Source: Chitinophagaceae bacterium
Lineage (GTDB): Bacteria; Bacteroidota; Bacteroidia; Chitinophagales; Chitinophagaceae
NCBI GenBank assembly: GCA_023957155.1
Contig: JAMLHK010000004.1
Coordinates: 310,001 to 374,000, forward strand
DNA: 64,000 nt
Direction: 5' to 3'
Shown here: piece after piece, positions 26,930 to 34,780 of the stretch
Numbering within the stretch: position 1 is the first letter of the stretch
Layout of the letters: each line of letters starts with the position of its first letter
Translations under genes and position numbers: made by a program
Notes under the pieces: generated by a model
What the model was told of the DNA's origin: nothing
The model's input: the letters and a program-made list of their open reading frames with translations, nothing else
Databases searched by the model: none

Positions 26930-27679
26930 TTAGCGGGAAGTACTATTCCTTTCTGCCATCAGCTTTCCTTCTTTATATACCGGCAAAACAGGAGCGATAT
27001 CAGGCGTAAGACAGTATTGAATATCTTTTTCCAGTCCATAGCCGCTCAGGCGCAGATAATGTGATGCCTGTTTCTCTTTCACGAACCGGTAAAGATCTTT
27101 TTTTGCTTCTGAGAAAAGCGCATTCGCCATCATAGAAGCATCGCAGTTGATATCGAAATAGTCCTTAACGATATCAATAACCGCCCCGGCAAAAAGCGTG
27201 TCTTCCAGGTTTACCCTGTCTTTCCATGCTGCGCAGGCCAACAATACATCCTGCTGCTGTGATACCAGATAGTGTGCAACAGCAGACAGATTTGGAAAAG
27301 CGCCCGTAACAATTTTTTCTGCGCCCTGCGACAGCGCTAAATGTAATAACCGGGTGCCATTGGTGGTACTGAGTACAAGTATTTTATCCCGGATAAACTC
27401 ACGCGGGTACTCAAACGGAGAATTGCCATGCTGCAACCCTTCTGCTACCCTGCCATCGCGTTCACCTGCGGTAACGGTACCGGGCATATTTCCCAATTCA
27501 ATACAACCGGCTACGCTTTCTACCGGAATAACATATTTTGCCCCGTTGTACAAGGCTGTCGCAATAGTAGAAGTAGCCCGCAAAACATCAATAATAACTA
27601 CAATGGTATCGTTTGCATCATAAAGATGCAGCATGGAAGGCGAAAGCGCCGTATGCAATACCGGTTTGTTTTCTTTCAT
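26930..27679 (-). CDS. comB: 2-phosphosulfolactate phosphatase (ComB family)
   Basis: Mg-dependent phosphatase that makes sulfolactate from 2-phosphosulfolactate in coenzyme M and related sulfonate pathways. The 249-residue product shows the family stretches VVIDVLRATSTIATAL, GERDGRVAEGL, GNSPFEYP and LSTTNGTRLL, and DTLFAGAVI near the middle. The frame opens at 27742, but ATG 27679 (MKENKPVLHTALS) matches the usual start. It lies after an SRPBCC gene and gcvT in a likely operon. ComA and ComC are not in the window, so the pathway it serves here is unknown. Confidence 0.85.
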   Translation of the reverse strand: MKENKPVLHTALSPSMLHLYDANDTIVVIIDVLRATSTIATALYNGAKYVIPVESVAGCIELGNMPGTVTAGERDGRVAEGLQHGNSPFEYPREFIRDKILVLSTTNGTRLLHLALSQGAEKIVTGAFPNLSAVAHYLVSQQQDVLLACAAWKDRVNLEDTLFAGAVIDIVKDYFDINCDASMMANALFSEAKKDLYRFVKEKQASHYLRLSGYGLEKDIQYCLTPDIAPVLPVYKEGKLMAERNSTSR

Positions 27680-27746
27680 ATTTTTTAATACCACACTATT
27701 GCGAAAGCTGCAAATATCTGAAAGCAGGCAGAATTTGCACAAAAGA

Positions 27747-28220
27747 TCAGCCCGTTACCGCACGCCACTTTTCCGATTCGGCATACAGCTTAACCAATGC
27801 ATTTCGTTTGTTGAGCAGGGTTTCGAAATATTTTTTCATAAACAATTTGCCCAGGACACTCCCTATAGCGTCTCTCGGCTCTTCCATCTCTACCAGATCT
27901 ATAACCAGGGTACCATTTTCAACCGACTTAAAATGGTGTTCATGCCGGAAACTTTTCAGATCTCCTTTAACCTGTTCTTCCACAAATTTTTCGGGAATAT
28001 TCATTTCGATTACCCTTGCCGTAATCATCCTGGTTTTACCCAGATGCTTAGCCGACAGGGTAATGGTATCACCTGCATTTACCAGGATACCTGTGGTGCC
28101 GGCCACCAGGCTTTCTTTCCTTCCTTCAAGCGCTTTTTTATATACCGTAGTATTCCGGCAAAGATCAAACACCCGTTCAACGGGTGCTTTAATAAACGTA
28201 GTGAGATGGATAGAGGACAT
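27747..28220 (-). CDS. SRPBCC-fold protein
   Basis: A 157-residue cytoplasmic protein with the START-like layout: it opens IHLTTFIKAPVERVFDLCRN, a typical first strand plus helix of the SRPBCC/polyketide-cyclase group, and has the EHHFKSVENGTLVIDLVEME strands near the middle. Members bind hydrophobic ligands, but the ligand cannot be predicted. It lies 27 bases after gcvT and just before comB, suggesting co-transcription. Confidence 0.8.
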   Translation of the reverse strand: MSSIHLTTFIKAPVERVFDLCRNTTVYKKALEGRKESLVAGTTGILVNAGDTITLSAKHLGKTRMITARVIEMNIPEKFVEEQVKGDLKSFRHEHHFKSVENGTLVIDLVEMEEPRDAIGSVLGKLFMKKYFETLLNKRNALVKLYAESEKWRAVTG

Positions 28221-28247
28221 AGGATATAGTTTTTTGAATTAGAATGA

Positions 28248-29357
28248 TTACTGTATAAACGGAAGCTTTACCACTTTTGCTTTCAGCAATTTATCTCTTA
28301 CCTCAATATAGATATCACTATCTACACCTGCAAATTCAGCGGTTACATATCCCAACCCGATGGCTTTCCCTAATGTCGGGGACTGCGTACCGGAAGTTAC
28401 ACGACCAATTAAATTCCCTTCAGCATCTTTTATATGATAATCATGCCGGGGGATGCCTCTATCGGTCATTTCAAAACCCACTAATTTTTTATCCACACCG
28501 GCGGCTTTCTGCTTCTGCAGGTATTCACTTGCCGTAAAGGATTTGGAAAATTTGGTAATCCAGCCCAGCCCGGCTTCGAGAGGAGTAGTAAAATCATCAA
28601 TATCATTACCATATAAACAATAACCCATTTCCAGCCGGAGGGTATCCCGGGCGCCAAGGCCTATAGGCTTTAAACCGAAAGGAGCGCCGGCTTCAAAAAT
28701 TGAATTCCAGATTTTACCGGCATTACTTTCTTCACCTGCTCTGCCCGCAGGCAGGTCTTCAAAGTATATTTCTACGCCTCCCGCACCGGTATAACCTGTT
28801 GCGCTTATCAGCACATTATCTATCCCTGCAAACCGGCCTTTTAAAAACGTATAATATTTCAGGTCCAGGATATCCATATCCGTAAGCGGCTGTAATATTT
28901 TTGCGGCATTGGGACCCTGAACGGCTAACAGGCAGGTTTTATCCGAAATGTTATTCATTACTGTGTTACCCGTATTATGATAACTGATCCAGTCCCAGTC
29001 TTTCTCAATGTTAGATGCATTAACCACCAGCATATATTCCGCAAGGTATTCTATACAATAGATCAACAGATCATCAATAATGCCACCATTTTCGTTAGTA
29101 AGACAACTGTATTGTATTTTACCGTTAGTTAATTTGGATGCATCATTGGTGCATACCCGCTGAATAAGATCCAAAGCCCCTTCTCCCTTAAGTATAAACT
29201 CACCCATGTGGCTAACATCAAAAACGCCGGCATTATTCCGTACGGCAGCATGCTCATCATTGATCCCGGAATAGCTGATGGGCATATTAAAGCCTGCAAA
29301 CCCGGCCATTTTAGCCCCGGCAGCAATGTGTTTTACCGTAAAAGGTGTCTGTTTCAT
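28248..29357 (-). CDS. gcvT: Aminomethyltransferase (glycine cleavage T protein)
   Basis: T subunit of the glycine cleavage system; it transfers the methylene group from the H-protein lipoyl arm to tetrahydrofolate and releases ammonia. The 369-residue product has [21 protein letters not shown]-type N-terminal folate-domain features (key [10 protein letters not shown]), [15 protein letters not shown], and [21 protein letters not shown] near the C-terminus. ATG 29357 ([10 protein letters not shown]) is chosen over a TTG three codons earlier. gcvH and gcvP are not in the window, which is normal for dispersed gcv genes. Confidence 0.95.
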   Translation of the reverse strand: MKQTPFTVKHIAAGAKMAGFAGFNMPISYSGINDEHAAVRNNAGVFDVSHMGEFILKGEGALDLIQRVCTNDASKLTNGKIQYSCLTNENGGIIDDLLIYCIEYLAEYMLVVNASNIEKDWDWISYHNTGNTVMNNISDKTCLLAVQGPNAAKILQPLTDMDILDLKYYTFLKGRFAGIDNVLISATGYTGAGGVEIYFEDLPAGRAGEESNAGKIWNSIFEAGAPFGLKPIGLGARDTLRLEMGYCLYGNDIDDFTTPLEAGLGWITKFSKSFTASEYLQKQKAAGVDKKLVGFEMTDRGIPRHDYHIKDAEGNLIGRVTSGTQSPTLGKAIGLGYVTAEFAGVDSDIYIEVRDKLLKAKVVKLPFIQ

Positions 29358-29421
29358 GAAAAACAAATATTAAAATAATGTAGCGTTAACGATGCCAATA
29401 GGATACCTGTACCCTTATCCC

Positions 29422-29949
29422 CTATTCTTTCTTCTCTTCCCTGAACCAGCTGCTGTACATCAGGTAATTATCAGCTATCCGGTTTATTTCCCCGCTTACG
29501 AGTGTTTCAGGTACATCTTTTATCTTTTTAGCCGGTACCCCCGCATAAATGGTACCCGCCTCTACTTTCATACCTTCCAGCACCACTGCGCCGGCCGCAA
29601 TGATCACATGACTGCCGATCTCTGCATTGTCCATTACTATGGCGCCCATGCCAATCAATACGTTATCGTGAACGGTACAGCCGTGCACAATAGCATTATG
29701 TCCAATGCTAACATTGTTACCTATTATGGTTTTTGTTTTTTGGTAGGTACAATGAATAACGGCCCCGTCCTGTATATTTACCTTATTGCCGATATGAATG
29801 GCATTGACATCGCCTCTTACCACTGCATTGAACCATACGCTGCAATCATCCCCCATCGTTACCTCTCCCACTAAGGTGGCATTAGGGGCTATATAACAGT
29901 TTTTGCCCCAAACCGGCAACACGCCATGTACGGGTAATATTAACGGCAT
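29422..29949 (-). CDS. Gamma carbonic anhydrase-like hexapeptide protein
   Basis: A 175-residue left-handed beta-helix protein with hexapeptide repeats (ATLVGEVTMGDDCSVWFNAVVRGD-like; VNIQDGAVIH, VSIGHNAIVHGCTV). Three metal-binding His positions typical of the gamma class are present: IHCTYQ, IGHNAIVHGC. It trimerises; members hydrate CO2 or serve as paralogous acyl-group proteins. It lies 48 bases after the PfkB gene in the same orientation. Confidence 0.88.
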   Translation of the reverse strand: MPLILPVHGVLPVWGKNCYIAPNATLVGEVTMGDDCSVWFNAVVRGDVNAIHIGNKVNIQDGAVIHCTYQKTKTIIGNNVSIGHNAIVHGCTVHDNVLIGMGAIVMDNAEIGSHVIIAAGAVVLEGMKVEAGTIYAGVPAKKIKDVPETLVSGEINRIADNYLMYSSWFREEKKE

Positions 29950-29997
29950 AGCAGGACCTGTTTTTTGTTGTACATCAGCAGCATAATCAACGGCTTA

Positions 29998-30921
29998 TTA
30001 TACCAGCGCGATATCAAAATTCACCAGTTCAATAAATTGCTGTATTCTTTCATCAATGTTTTGACGGGTAAGCTCCCTCAACCGGGTAGTTCCAAATTTT
30101 TCCACACAAAAAGAAGCCATTGCCGAGCCTATAATAATCGCAGACTTCATGCCTTCAAAAGAAAAATCCCCGGTATTGTCTAAATAGCCTACAAAGCCCC
30201 CCGCAAAAGTATCTCCGGCCCCTGTGGGATCAAAGACCTCATCTATAGGCAGCGCGGGAGCAAAGAACACATGGTCTTTTGAAAAAAGTAAGGCGCCGTG
30301 CTCTCCTTTTTTTATAACCAGGTATTTAGGTCCCATCTTCATGATCTCCTTTGCCGCCCGGACGAGCGAATACTGCGCACTAAGCTGCCTGGCTTCGCTG
30401 TCGTTCACCATCAGGATATCTACTTTTTTCAATACTTTTTCCAAATCGCCCATCGCGGTTTCCATCCAGAAATTCATGGTATCCAGCACTACTAATTTGG
30501 GGCGCTTTTTCAACTGTTCTATAACGCTAAGCTGAACAGCAGGCGAAAGGTTGCCCAGCATTAAAATATCGGTGTCCTGGTAAGTTTCAGGTACAACAGG
30601 CTCGAAATTACCCAATACATTCAATTGTGTTTCCAGGGTATCGCGTGTGTTCATATCCATGTGATACCTGCCGCTCCAGAAAAAGGACTTTTGGTCTTTT
30701 TTTACCTGTACTCCTTCCAGCTGTCCTCCCCTGGCCTGAAGCATATCCAGCTCTTCCCGGGGAAAATCACCTCCCACAACCGATATCAACTGAACCGGCC
30801 TTGTAAAATTTGATGCGCTCCAGGCAATATAAGTAGCCGCCCCCCCTACAATTTTATTACTTTTCCCAAATGGCGTTTCAATCGCATCAAAAGCCATGGA
30901 GCCGACAACAAGCACAGACAT
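29998..30921 (-). CDS. PfkB family carbohydrate kinase
   Basis: A 307-residue ATP-dependent sugar or nucleoside kinase. The C-terminal signature DPTGAGDTFAGGFVGYL holds the catalytic Asp, and the N-terminal GGAATYIAWSASNF resembles the substrate-binding signature. The substrate is not identifiable; it is not clearly ribokinase or fructokinase. A candidate -7 element (minus-strand TAGTTTTG, 30976-30969) lies 48 bases before the start. Confidence 0.88.
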   Translation of the reverse strand: MSVLVVGSMAFDAIETPFGKSNKIVGGAATYIAWSASNFTRPVQLISVVGGDFPREELDMLQARGGQLEGVQVKKDQKSFFWSGRYHMDMNTRDTLETQLNVLGNFEPVVPETYQDTDILMLGNLSPAVQLSVIEQLKKRPKLVVLDTMNFWMETAMGDLEKVLKKVDILMVNDSEARQLSAQYSLVRAAKEIMKMGPKYLVIKKGEHGALLFSKDHVFFAPALPIDEVFDPTGAGDTFAGGFVGYLDNTGDFSFEGMKSAIIIGSAMASFCVEKFGTTRLRELTRQNIDERIQQFIELVNFDIALV

Positions 30922-30968
30922 GAGTATATATTTAATTTATGAAGAATACCAGGGTACTAAAAACCGTG

Positions 30969-30976
30969 CAAAACTA
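30969..30976 (-). promoter_or_regulatory. Candidate -7 element for the PfkB gene
   Basis: TAGTTTTG on the minus strand matches TAnnTTTG. No convincing -33 TTTG lies at the right distance, so this is tentative. Confidence 0.3.
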
Positions 30977-31153
30977 AGCCAAATAAATCAAGTTAAAATA
31001 AGTTGGTTAGTCTCCTGGTTTTTGCCGGCGGACATAGTCTGCGGCCTGTAAAGCACGATACCCACCAGGCCTCTCCAACCGGAAAATATTCAGCAAAGGT
31101 AAACGCGGTCTTTTCACCTTCCTGCAGATATTAATTCTTATTATTTTTGGCTT

Positions 31154-31447
31154 ATGGAGTTTGAAAATTTTGTGTCCAGCCTGGACGATAACGACCCCCC
31201 GGCATTTATTTCCGCCTATTTGCAGTCTTTATGGTATGATGCCCGTGGGGACTGGAACAAAGCCCATGAAATGGTACAGGATATTCATGACAGCAAAGCT
31301 TCGCATATTCACGCTTACCTGCATCGCAAGGAAGGAGATGTATCGAATGCACGGTACTGGTATACCCGCGCCGGCAAACCCTGCCCAACCGTAACATTAC
31401 AGGAAGAGTGGGCATCCTTAGTAAAAGCGTTGTTGAATACCGTCTGA
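31154..31447 (+). CDS. Small conserved-type hypothetical protein (97 aa)
   Basis: A 97-residue cytoplasmic protein rich in aromatic residues (AYLQSLWYDARGDWNKAHEMVQ, HAYLHRKEGDVSNARYWYTRAG). The pattern of two helices per about 34 residues with small/aromatic spacing resembles one and a half tetratricopeptide repeats. A TATTTTTG (31142-31149) matching the -7 consensus lies 4 bases before the ATG. No function is known. It stands alone, divergent from the PfkB gene. Confidence 0.65.
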   Translation: MEFENFVSSLDDNDPPAFISAYLQSLWYDARGDWNKAHEMVQDIHDSKASHIHAYLHRKEGDVSNARYWYTRAGKPCPTVTLQEEWASLVKALLNTV

Positions 31448-31497
31448 CGGATACCGGAGCTGATCCGGATTATCCGGCATTGGTCTTCCTTTACCGG

Positions 31498-32652
31498 TTA
31501 TTTCTCTCCCAGTAATCCTTCCAGGGTACTAAGCAGGTCCGGACCTCTTAAATTTTTACCGATAATCCTGCCTGTGGGATCGAGTAACAGGTTTTGCGGT
31601 ATAGCCTGGATACCGTACAATTTTGCAGCAGCATTATTCCAAAACTGCAGATCACTTACATGAGTCCAGGTAAGCCGGTCATCATGAATGGCATTCAGCC
31701 AGGCCTCTTTTGCTCCCGGCCGGTCAAGCGAAACACCCAACACGTCAAAACCCTTATCCTTATAGGTATTATACGCATTTACCACATTGGAGTTTTCTGC
31801 CCTGCAGGGGCCACACCAGCTTGCCCAGAAATCAACCAGCAGGTATTTCCCTCTCAGCGAAGAAAGCGTTACCGGGTTCCCGAGCGTATCATCCTGCGTA
31901 AAATCCGCTGCTATTTGCCCGATACTGGTTCGCCCGGCAATATCTAATCTTTCTTTAAACTGTATTGCCGAAGGATAGCTTTTTACTTCGGCAGAAAGCT
32001 GTTCAAACAAAGGAGCTATTTCGGTAAACTGAATATCATTACCGGCTATTTGTTGTAACAAAAGTAAAGATACAAACGACCGGGGGCGGGTAGTGATAAA
32101 CGACTGAAAAGCTTCTTTAATACGTTGCGAAAGAATAGCTGCCTGTTGTTCAATTTGTTTTAGCGGTACGGTATTCCCTGCCTGGTAATTTTGATTATAC
32201 GCGTCATACAAAACTTTCATGCTATCATTATAAGGACGGATCAAAGACTGGAATGTTTTGAAATCCTCATGTACCGCAGAGCCTTTTACTATTATACCGG
32301 AAAAGGAATCCACATTTGTTACTTCCATCTTTGCGGGCGACAGGAAAAGTATAGCCTGGTCTTTTTCCCGGGTTACTTCCCCGGCCGGGTTACCCGGAGT
32401 GCTTTTAAATTTTACACTCAAACGTGAAATCACCGGTTCGCTGATCGTTCCCGTAAAATGATATTTCCCTTTTTGTACGGGAACACTATCCATTATATTT
32501 ATATTGCCGGCCACATATTGCAGGTACACCCAGGTTGCCGTATCCTTTATATTTTTCAGCTTACCGGAAACCGTAAAAGAACCACCTGTATTATGCTGAG
32601 CCGAAATCAAAAAGGGGAAAAAGAAAAACAGGCAGATGAAAAATGATTTCAT
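31498..32652 (-). CDS. TlpA-like thiol-disulfide protein with a DUF4369-like N-terminus
   Basis: An exported 384-residue protein. The signal peptide is MKSFFICLFFFFPFLISAQ. The N-terminal part (about 22-120) resembles DUF4369 (FTVSGKLKNIKDTATWVYLQY). The C-terminal thioredoxin fold (about 240-384) opens PAADFTQDDTLGNPVTLSSLRGKYLLVDFWASWCGPC with the intact WCGPC active site and ends with the cis-Pro region AIPQNLLLDPTGRII. It would reduce or isomerise disulfides outside the cytoplasm. A paralog is next upstream. Confidence 0.9.
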   Translation of the reverse strand: MKSFFICLFFFFPFLISAQHNTGGSFTVSGKLKNIKDTATWVYLQYVAGNINIMDSVPVQKGKYHFTGTISEPVISRLSVKFKSTPGNPAGEVTREKDQAILFLSPAKMEVTNVDSFSGIIVKGSAVHEDFKTFQSLIRPYNDSMKVLYDAYNQNYQAGNTVPLKQIEQQAAILSQRIKEAFQSFITTRPRSFVSLLLLQQIAGNDIQFTEIAPLFEQLSAEVKSYPSAIQFKERLDIAGRTSIGQIAADFTQDDTLGNPVTLSSLRGKYLLVDFWASWCGPCRAENSNVVNAYNTYKDKGFDVLGVSLDRPGAKEAWLNAIHDDRLTWTHVSDLQFWNNAAAKLYGIQAIPQNLLLDPTGRIIGKNLRGPDLLSTLEGLLGEK

Positions 32653-32750
32653 AAAGGCAAAGGTTTTATTGATCGTCTTTTATTTATTCATATCGCAGGA
32701 ACGGGTTTGACCGGCCCGTTTTGAAATCAAGAGTACACACAATCTGCCAC

Positions 32751-34178
32751 TCATTTCAATTTGACCTGCAGCAGTTCATCCAGCTGGTCGTGACTTAATT
32801 TTTTGGCAACAATATGTTTATCCTTATCCAGCAGGTACAACACCGGGGTTTGATACACATCATACAATTGCTTATACCCCGGTTTATTAGCGGCATATTC
32901 CGCATCTTTCACCTCAGGCAGCTGGTATACATGCGTCCAGCCTTTAAGCCGGTGCTCCCGTATAAATTTCAACCAGGCGTCCTTTCCCCCGTCTGTCATT
33001 ACCCCGTATATTTTAACTCCCTGGTCTTTCCATTTATGCTGATAAAGCGAATCCAGCTGGGGTACTTCCTTTTGGCAATGTCCACAGGTCGGATCCCAGA
33101 AACAAATAACAATATACGGAGCTTTAATACTATATAAAGAAGCGGGTTTTCCCGCGGTATCTACCATATTCATATCAGCGGCTTTTTCTCCTATAAGATT
33201 GGCCATTACACTGTAGGCGCGGTCAAACACGGCCTTCCGGTACTTATCATTAATCCAGTAGTCCGCCTTACCCGGAGCATAATATCTTTCAAAAAGATTA
33301 ACAAACACTGCGTCCTGACCCATATATGCCGGATTAATGTATTTCTCCGTGAGGGTTGACAGGATGAATTTGAACATTTCCTTATTACTGATGGACGCAT
33401 CCAATATCTTATTGGCTGCCTTACTCAGCGTATCGGGATGCTGCTGAAGCACGTTACTAAAATACCGCTGCAGCTTAGGTTCAAAAACAGGTGTACGTAC
33501 TAAACGCTCATCAGTAAACGAAACTCCATCCCAGAAATGCTGTTTATAATACTGGTAGGCAAATAACGAGTCGTATTTACCGCCGGGATGCCCGGCAGCG
33601 TCCGGAATCTTCGGCTCCTGGAGGATATGAAAAATGGCTGTAAGCAGATGGGCGGGATGGGCTTTGATAAACTGCTCGCGATACTGTTGCATATCTGCAT
33701 TAAGCTTAGTAAGCTCCGATTTCATTTTTTCCGAATCGGGACCGGCGGGATGTTCCTTTAAACGCGTTTGCAAAGAAGCGATCCTTTTCCCCTTCTCCTG
33801 GGCGGTTTGCTGGTAATGCTGAAACAGGTCATTATCAGATGAGTTCCTGTACACCGTCTTTCCAATAATATCCGTGGTATCGGCTATAACAGAGAAATGC
33901 TGCTGCTTATCTATCAGCATTTCAAACCAACCGTTTTTCCGGGGATAAATGACCATATATACGCCACCAAACAACTTTTCCTTCCCGGAAAAAACCACTT
34001 CTCCCTTATTGTTGATGGCAGCCGAATCAATGATGTATTGTTTGCTGCCAAAATGATGTCCGAGATAGAGATACCCGTTAGTAAAGGGTTTGAGCGTTAC
34101 CTTTATCTCATAGCCGTTTTGAGCTAACCCGCCCATCCCGCTTAAAATAAAAAGTAACACTATAATAGATGTCTTCAT
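32751..34178 (-). CDS. Thioredoxin-like exported protein with DUF4369/DUF5106-like regions
   Basis: A 475-residue protein with a signal peptide (MKTSIIVLLFILSGMGGLAQ). An N-terminal DUF4369-like beta domain (TLKPFTNGYLYLGHHFG) is followed by a helical DUF5106-like region (about 110-330) and a thioredoxin fold (about 335-475). The active site is DPTCGHCQ, a CxxC with Gly-His between the cysteines, close to the DsbA-type CPHC and DsbC-type CGYC. It may act as an oxidant or isomerase rather than a reductase. It lies 98 bases before a second TlpA-like gene. Confidence 0.88.
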   Translation of the reverse strand: MKTSIIVLLFILSGMGGLAQNGYEIKVTLKPFTNGYLYLGHHFGSKQYIIDSAAINNKGEVVFSGKEKLFGGVYMVIYPRKNGWFEMLIDKQQHFSVIADTTDIIGKTVYRNSSDNDLFQHYQQTAQEKGKRIASLQTRLKEHPAGPDSEKMKSELTKLNADMQQYREQFIKAHPAHLLTAIFHILQEPKIPDAAGHPGGKYDSLFAYQYYKQHFWDGVSFTDERLVRTPVFEPKLQRYFSNVLQQHPDTLSKAANKILDASISNKEMFKFILSTLTEKYINPAYMGQDAVFVNLFERYYAPGKADYWINDKYRKAVFDRAYSVMANLIGEKAADMNMVDTAGKPASLYSIKAPYIVICFWDPTCGHCQKEVPQLDSLYQHKWKDQGVKIYGVMTDGGKDAWLKFIREHRLKGWTHVYQLPEVKDAEYAANKPGYKQLYDVYQTPVLYLLDKDKHIVAKKLSHDQLDELLQVKLK

Positions 34179-34200
34179 GCCGCTGATACTGTAAGGTTTG

Positions 34201-34208
34201 CAAATCTA
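34201..34208 (-). promoter_or_regulatory. Candidate -7 element for the thioredoxin-like genes
   Basis: TAGATTTG on the minus strand matches TAnnTTTG and lies 23 bases before the ATG at 34178. The -33 match (TCG) is imperfect. Confidence 0.35.
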
Positions 34209-34389
34209 TTTAAAAAGAAGGTTGATACGAGGTAATTAACGTACCTTTTGGATTATTTTTCACCCGATTTTACCCGGGCAAAAGAGGGTTATCCCGGTAT
34301 TTGTACAGCAGTGATCAACAAAATTACAATCGGGTAATTCCACAGCATGGGATATTCCATATACGGGCAAAGGGGGCGGCAAAACCCAG

Positions 34390-34770
34390 CTAACTACCTT
34401 TTGCAACCCATTGTATACAATGCCCTTCCCCATATACCGGCCCCTTGAAAAGCAGGCAGCTTCCACACGCTGCACCATCTGCCGGGGGAACATATAAGCT
34501 GCAGTTGGCACAATTGCTTCCCGGCACTTCAGACCGGTCTACATAGCCAAGCTTTTTTCTTTTCTCGAGCTCTTGTGCGCTTACCCCGGTAAAATCAGTA
34601 CAGGGATCAGCCGGCTTAGCGCCGGTCCCCTGGTCTACGGCAGAGTCCCGGCTTTCTTCACTGCCGCCACCGCAACTGTTTAGCAGCAACACCGTTCCCA
34701 ATAAAGCTGCCCCGGTTCCGGCACACCGGCCAATAAACGTTCTGCGGGTTAAATTTTCTTTGGCTTTCAT
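34390..34770 (-). CDS. High-potential iron-sulfur protein (HiPIP), Tat-exported
   Basis: A 126-residue periplasmic [4Fe-4S] electron carrier. The N-terminal twin-arginine signal is LTRRTFIGRC, followed by a lipobox-like LLLNSC. The mature C-terminal half has four cysteines in the HiPIP arrangement: CANC, then C in GAACGSC, and C in GHCIQW. ATG 34770 is chosen over an in-frame TTG at 34791 because it starts next to the Tat motif and lies 10 bases after the stop of the dehydrogenase-like gene. It is the last gene of the catabolic locus and is the likely electron acceptor of the neighbouring oxidoreductase. Confidence 0.88.
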   Translation of the reverse strand: MKAKENLTRRTFIGRCAGTGAALLGTVLLLNSCGGGSEESRDSAVDQGTGAKPADPCTDFTGVSAQELEKRKKLGYVDRSEVPGSNCANCSLYVPPADGAACGSCLLFKGPVYGEGHCIQWVAKGS

Positions 34771-34780
34771 TGCTATCCGT

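Noticed and set aside
34260-34511. Minus-strand 83-codon ORF at the HiPIP gene
   Set aside because: It overlaps the clearly coding HiPIP gene in another frame and has no family features.
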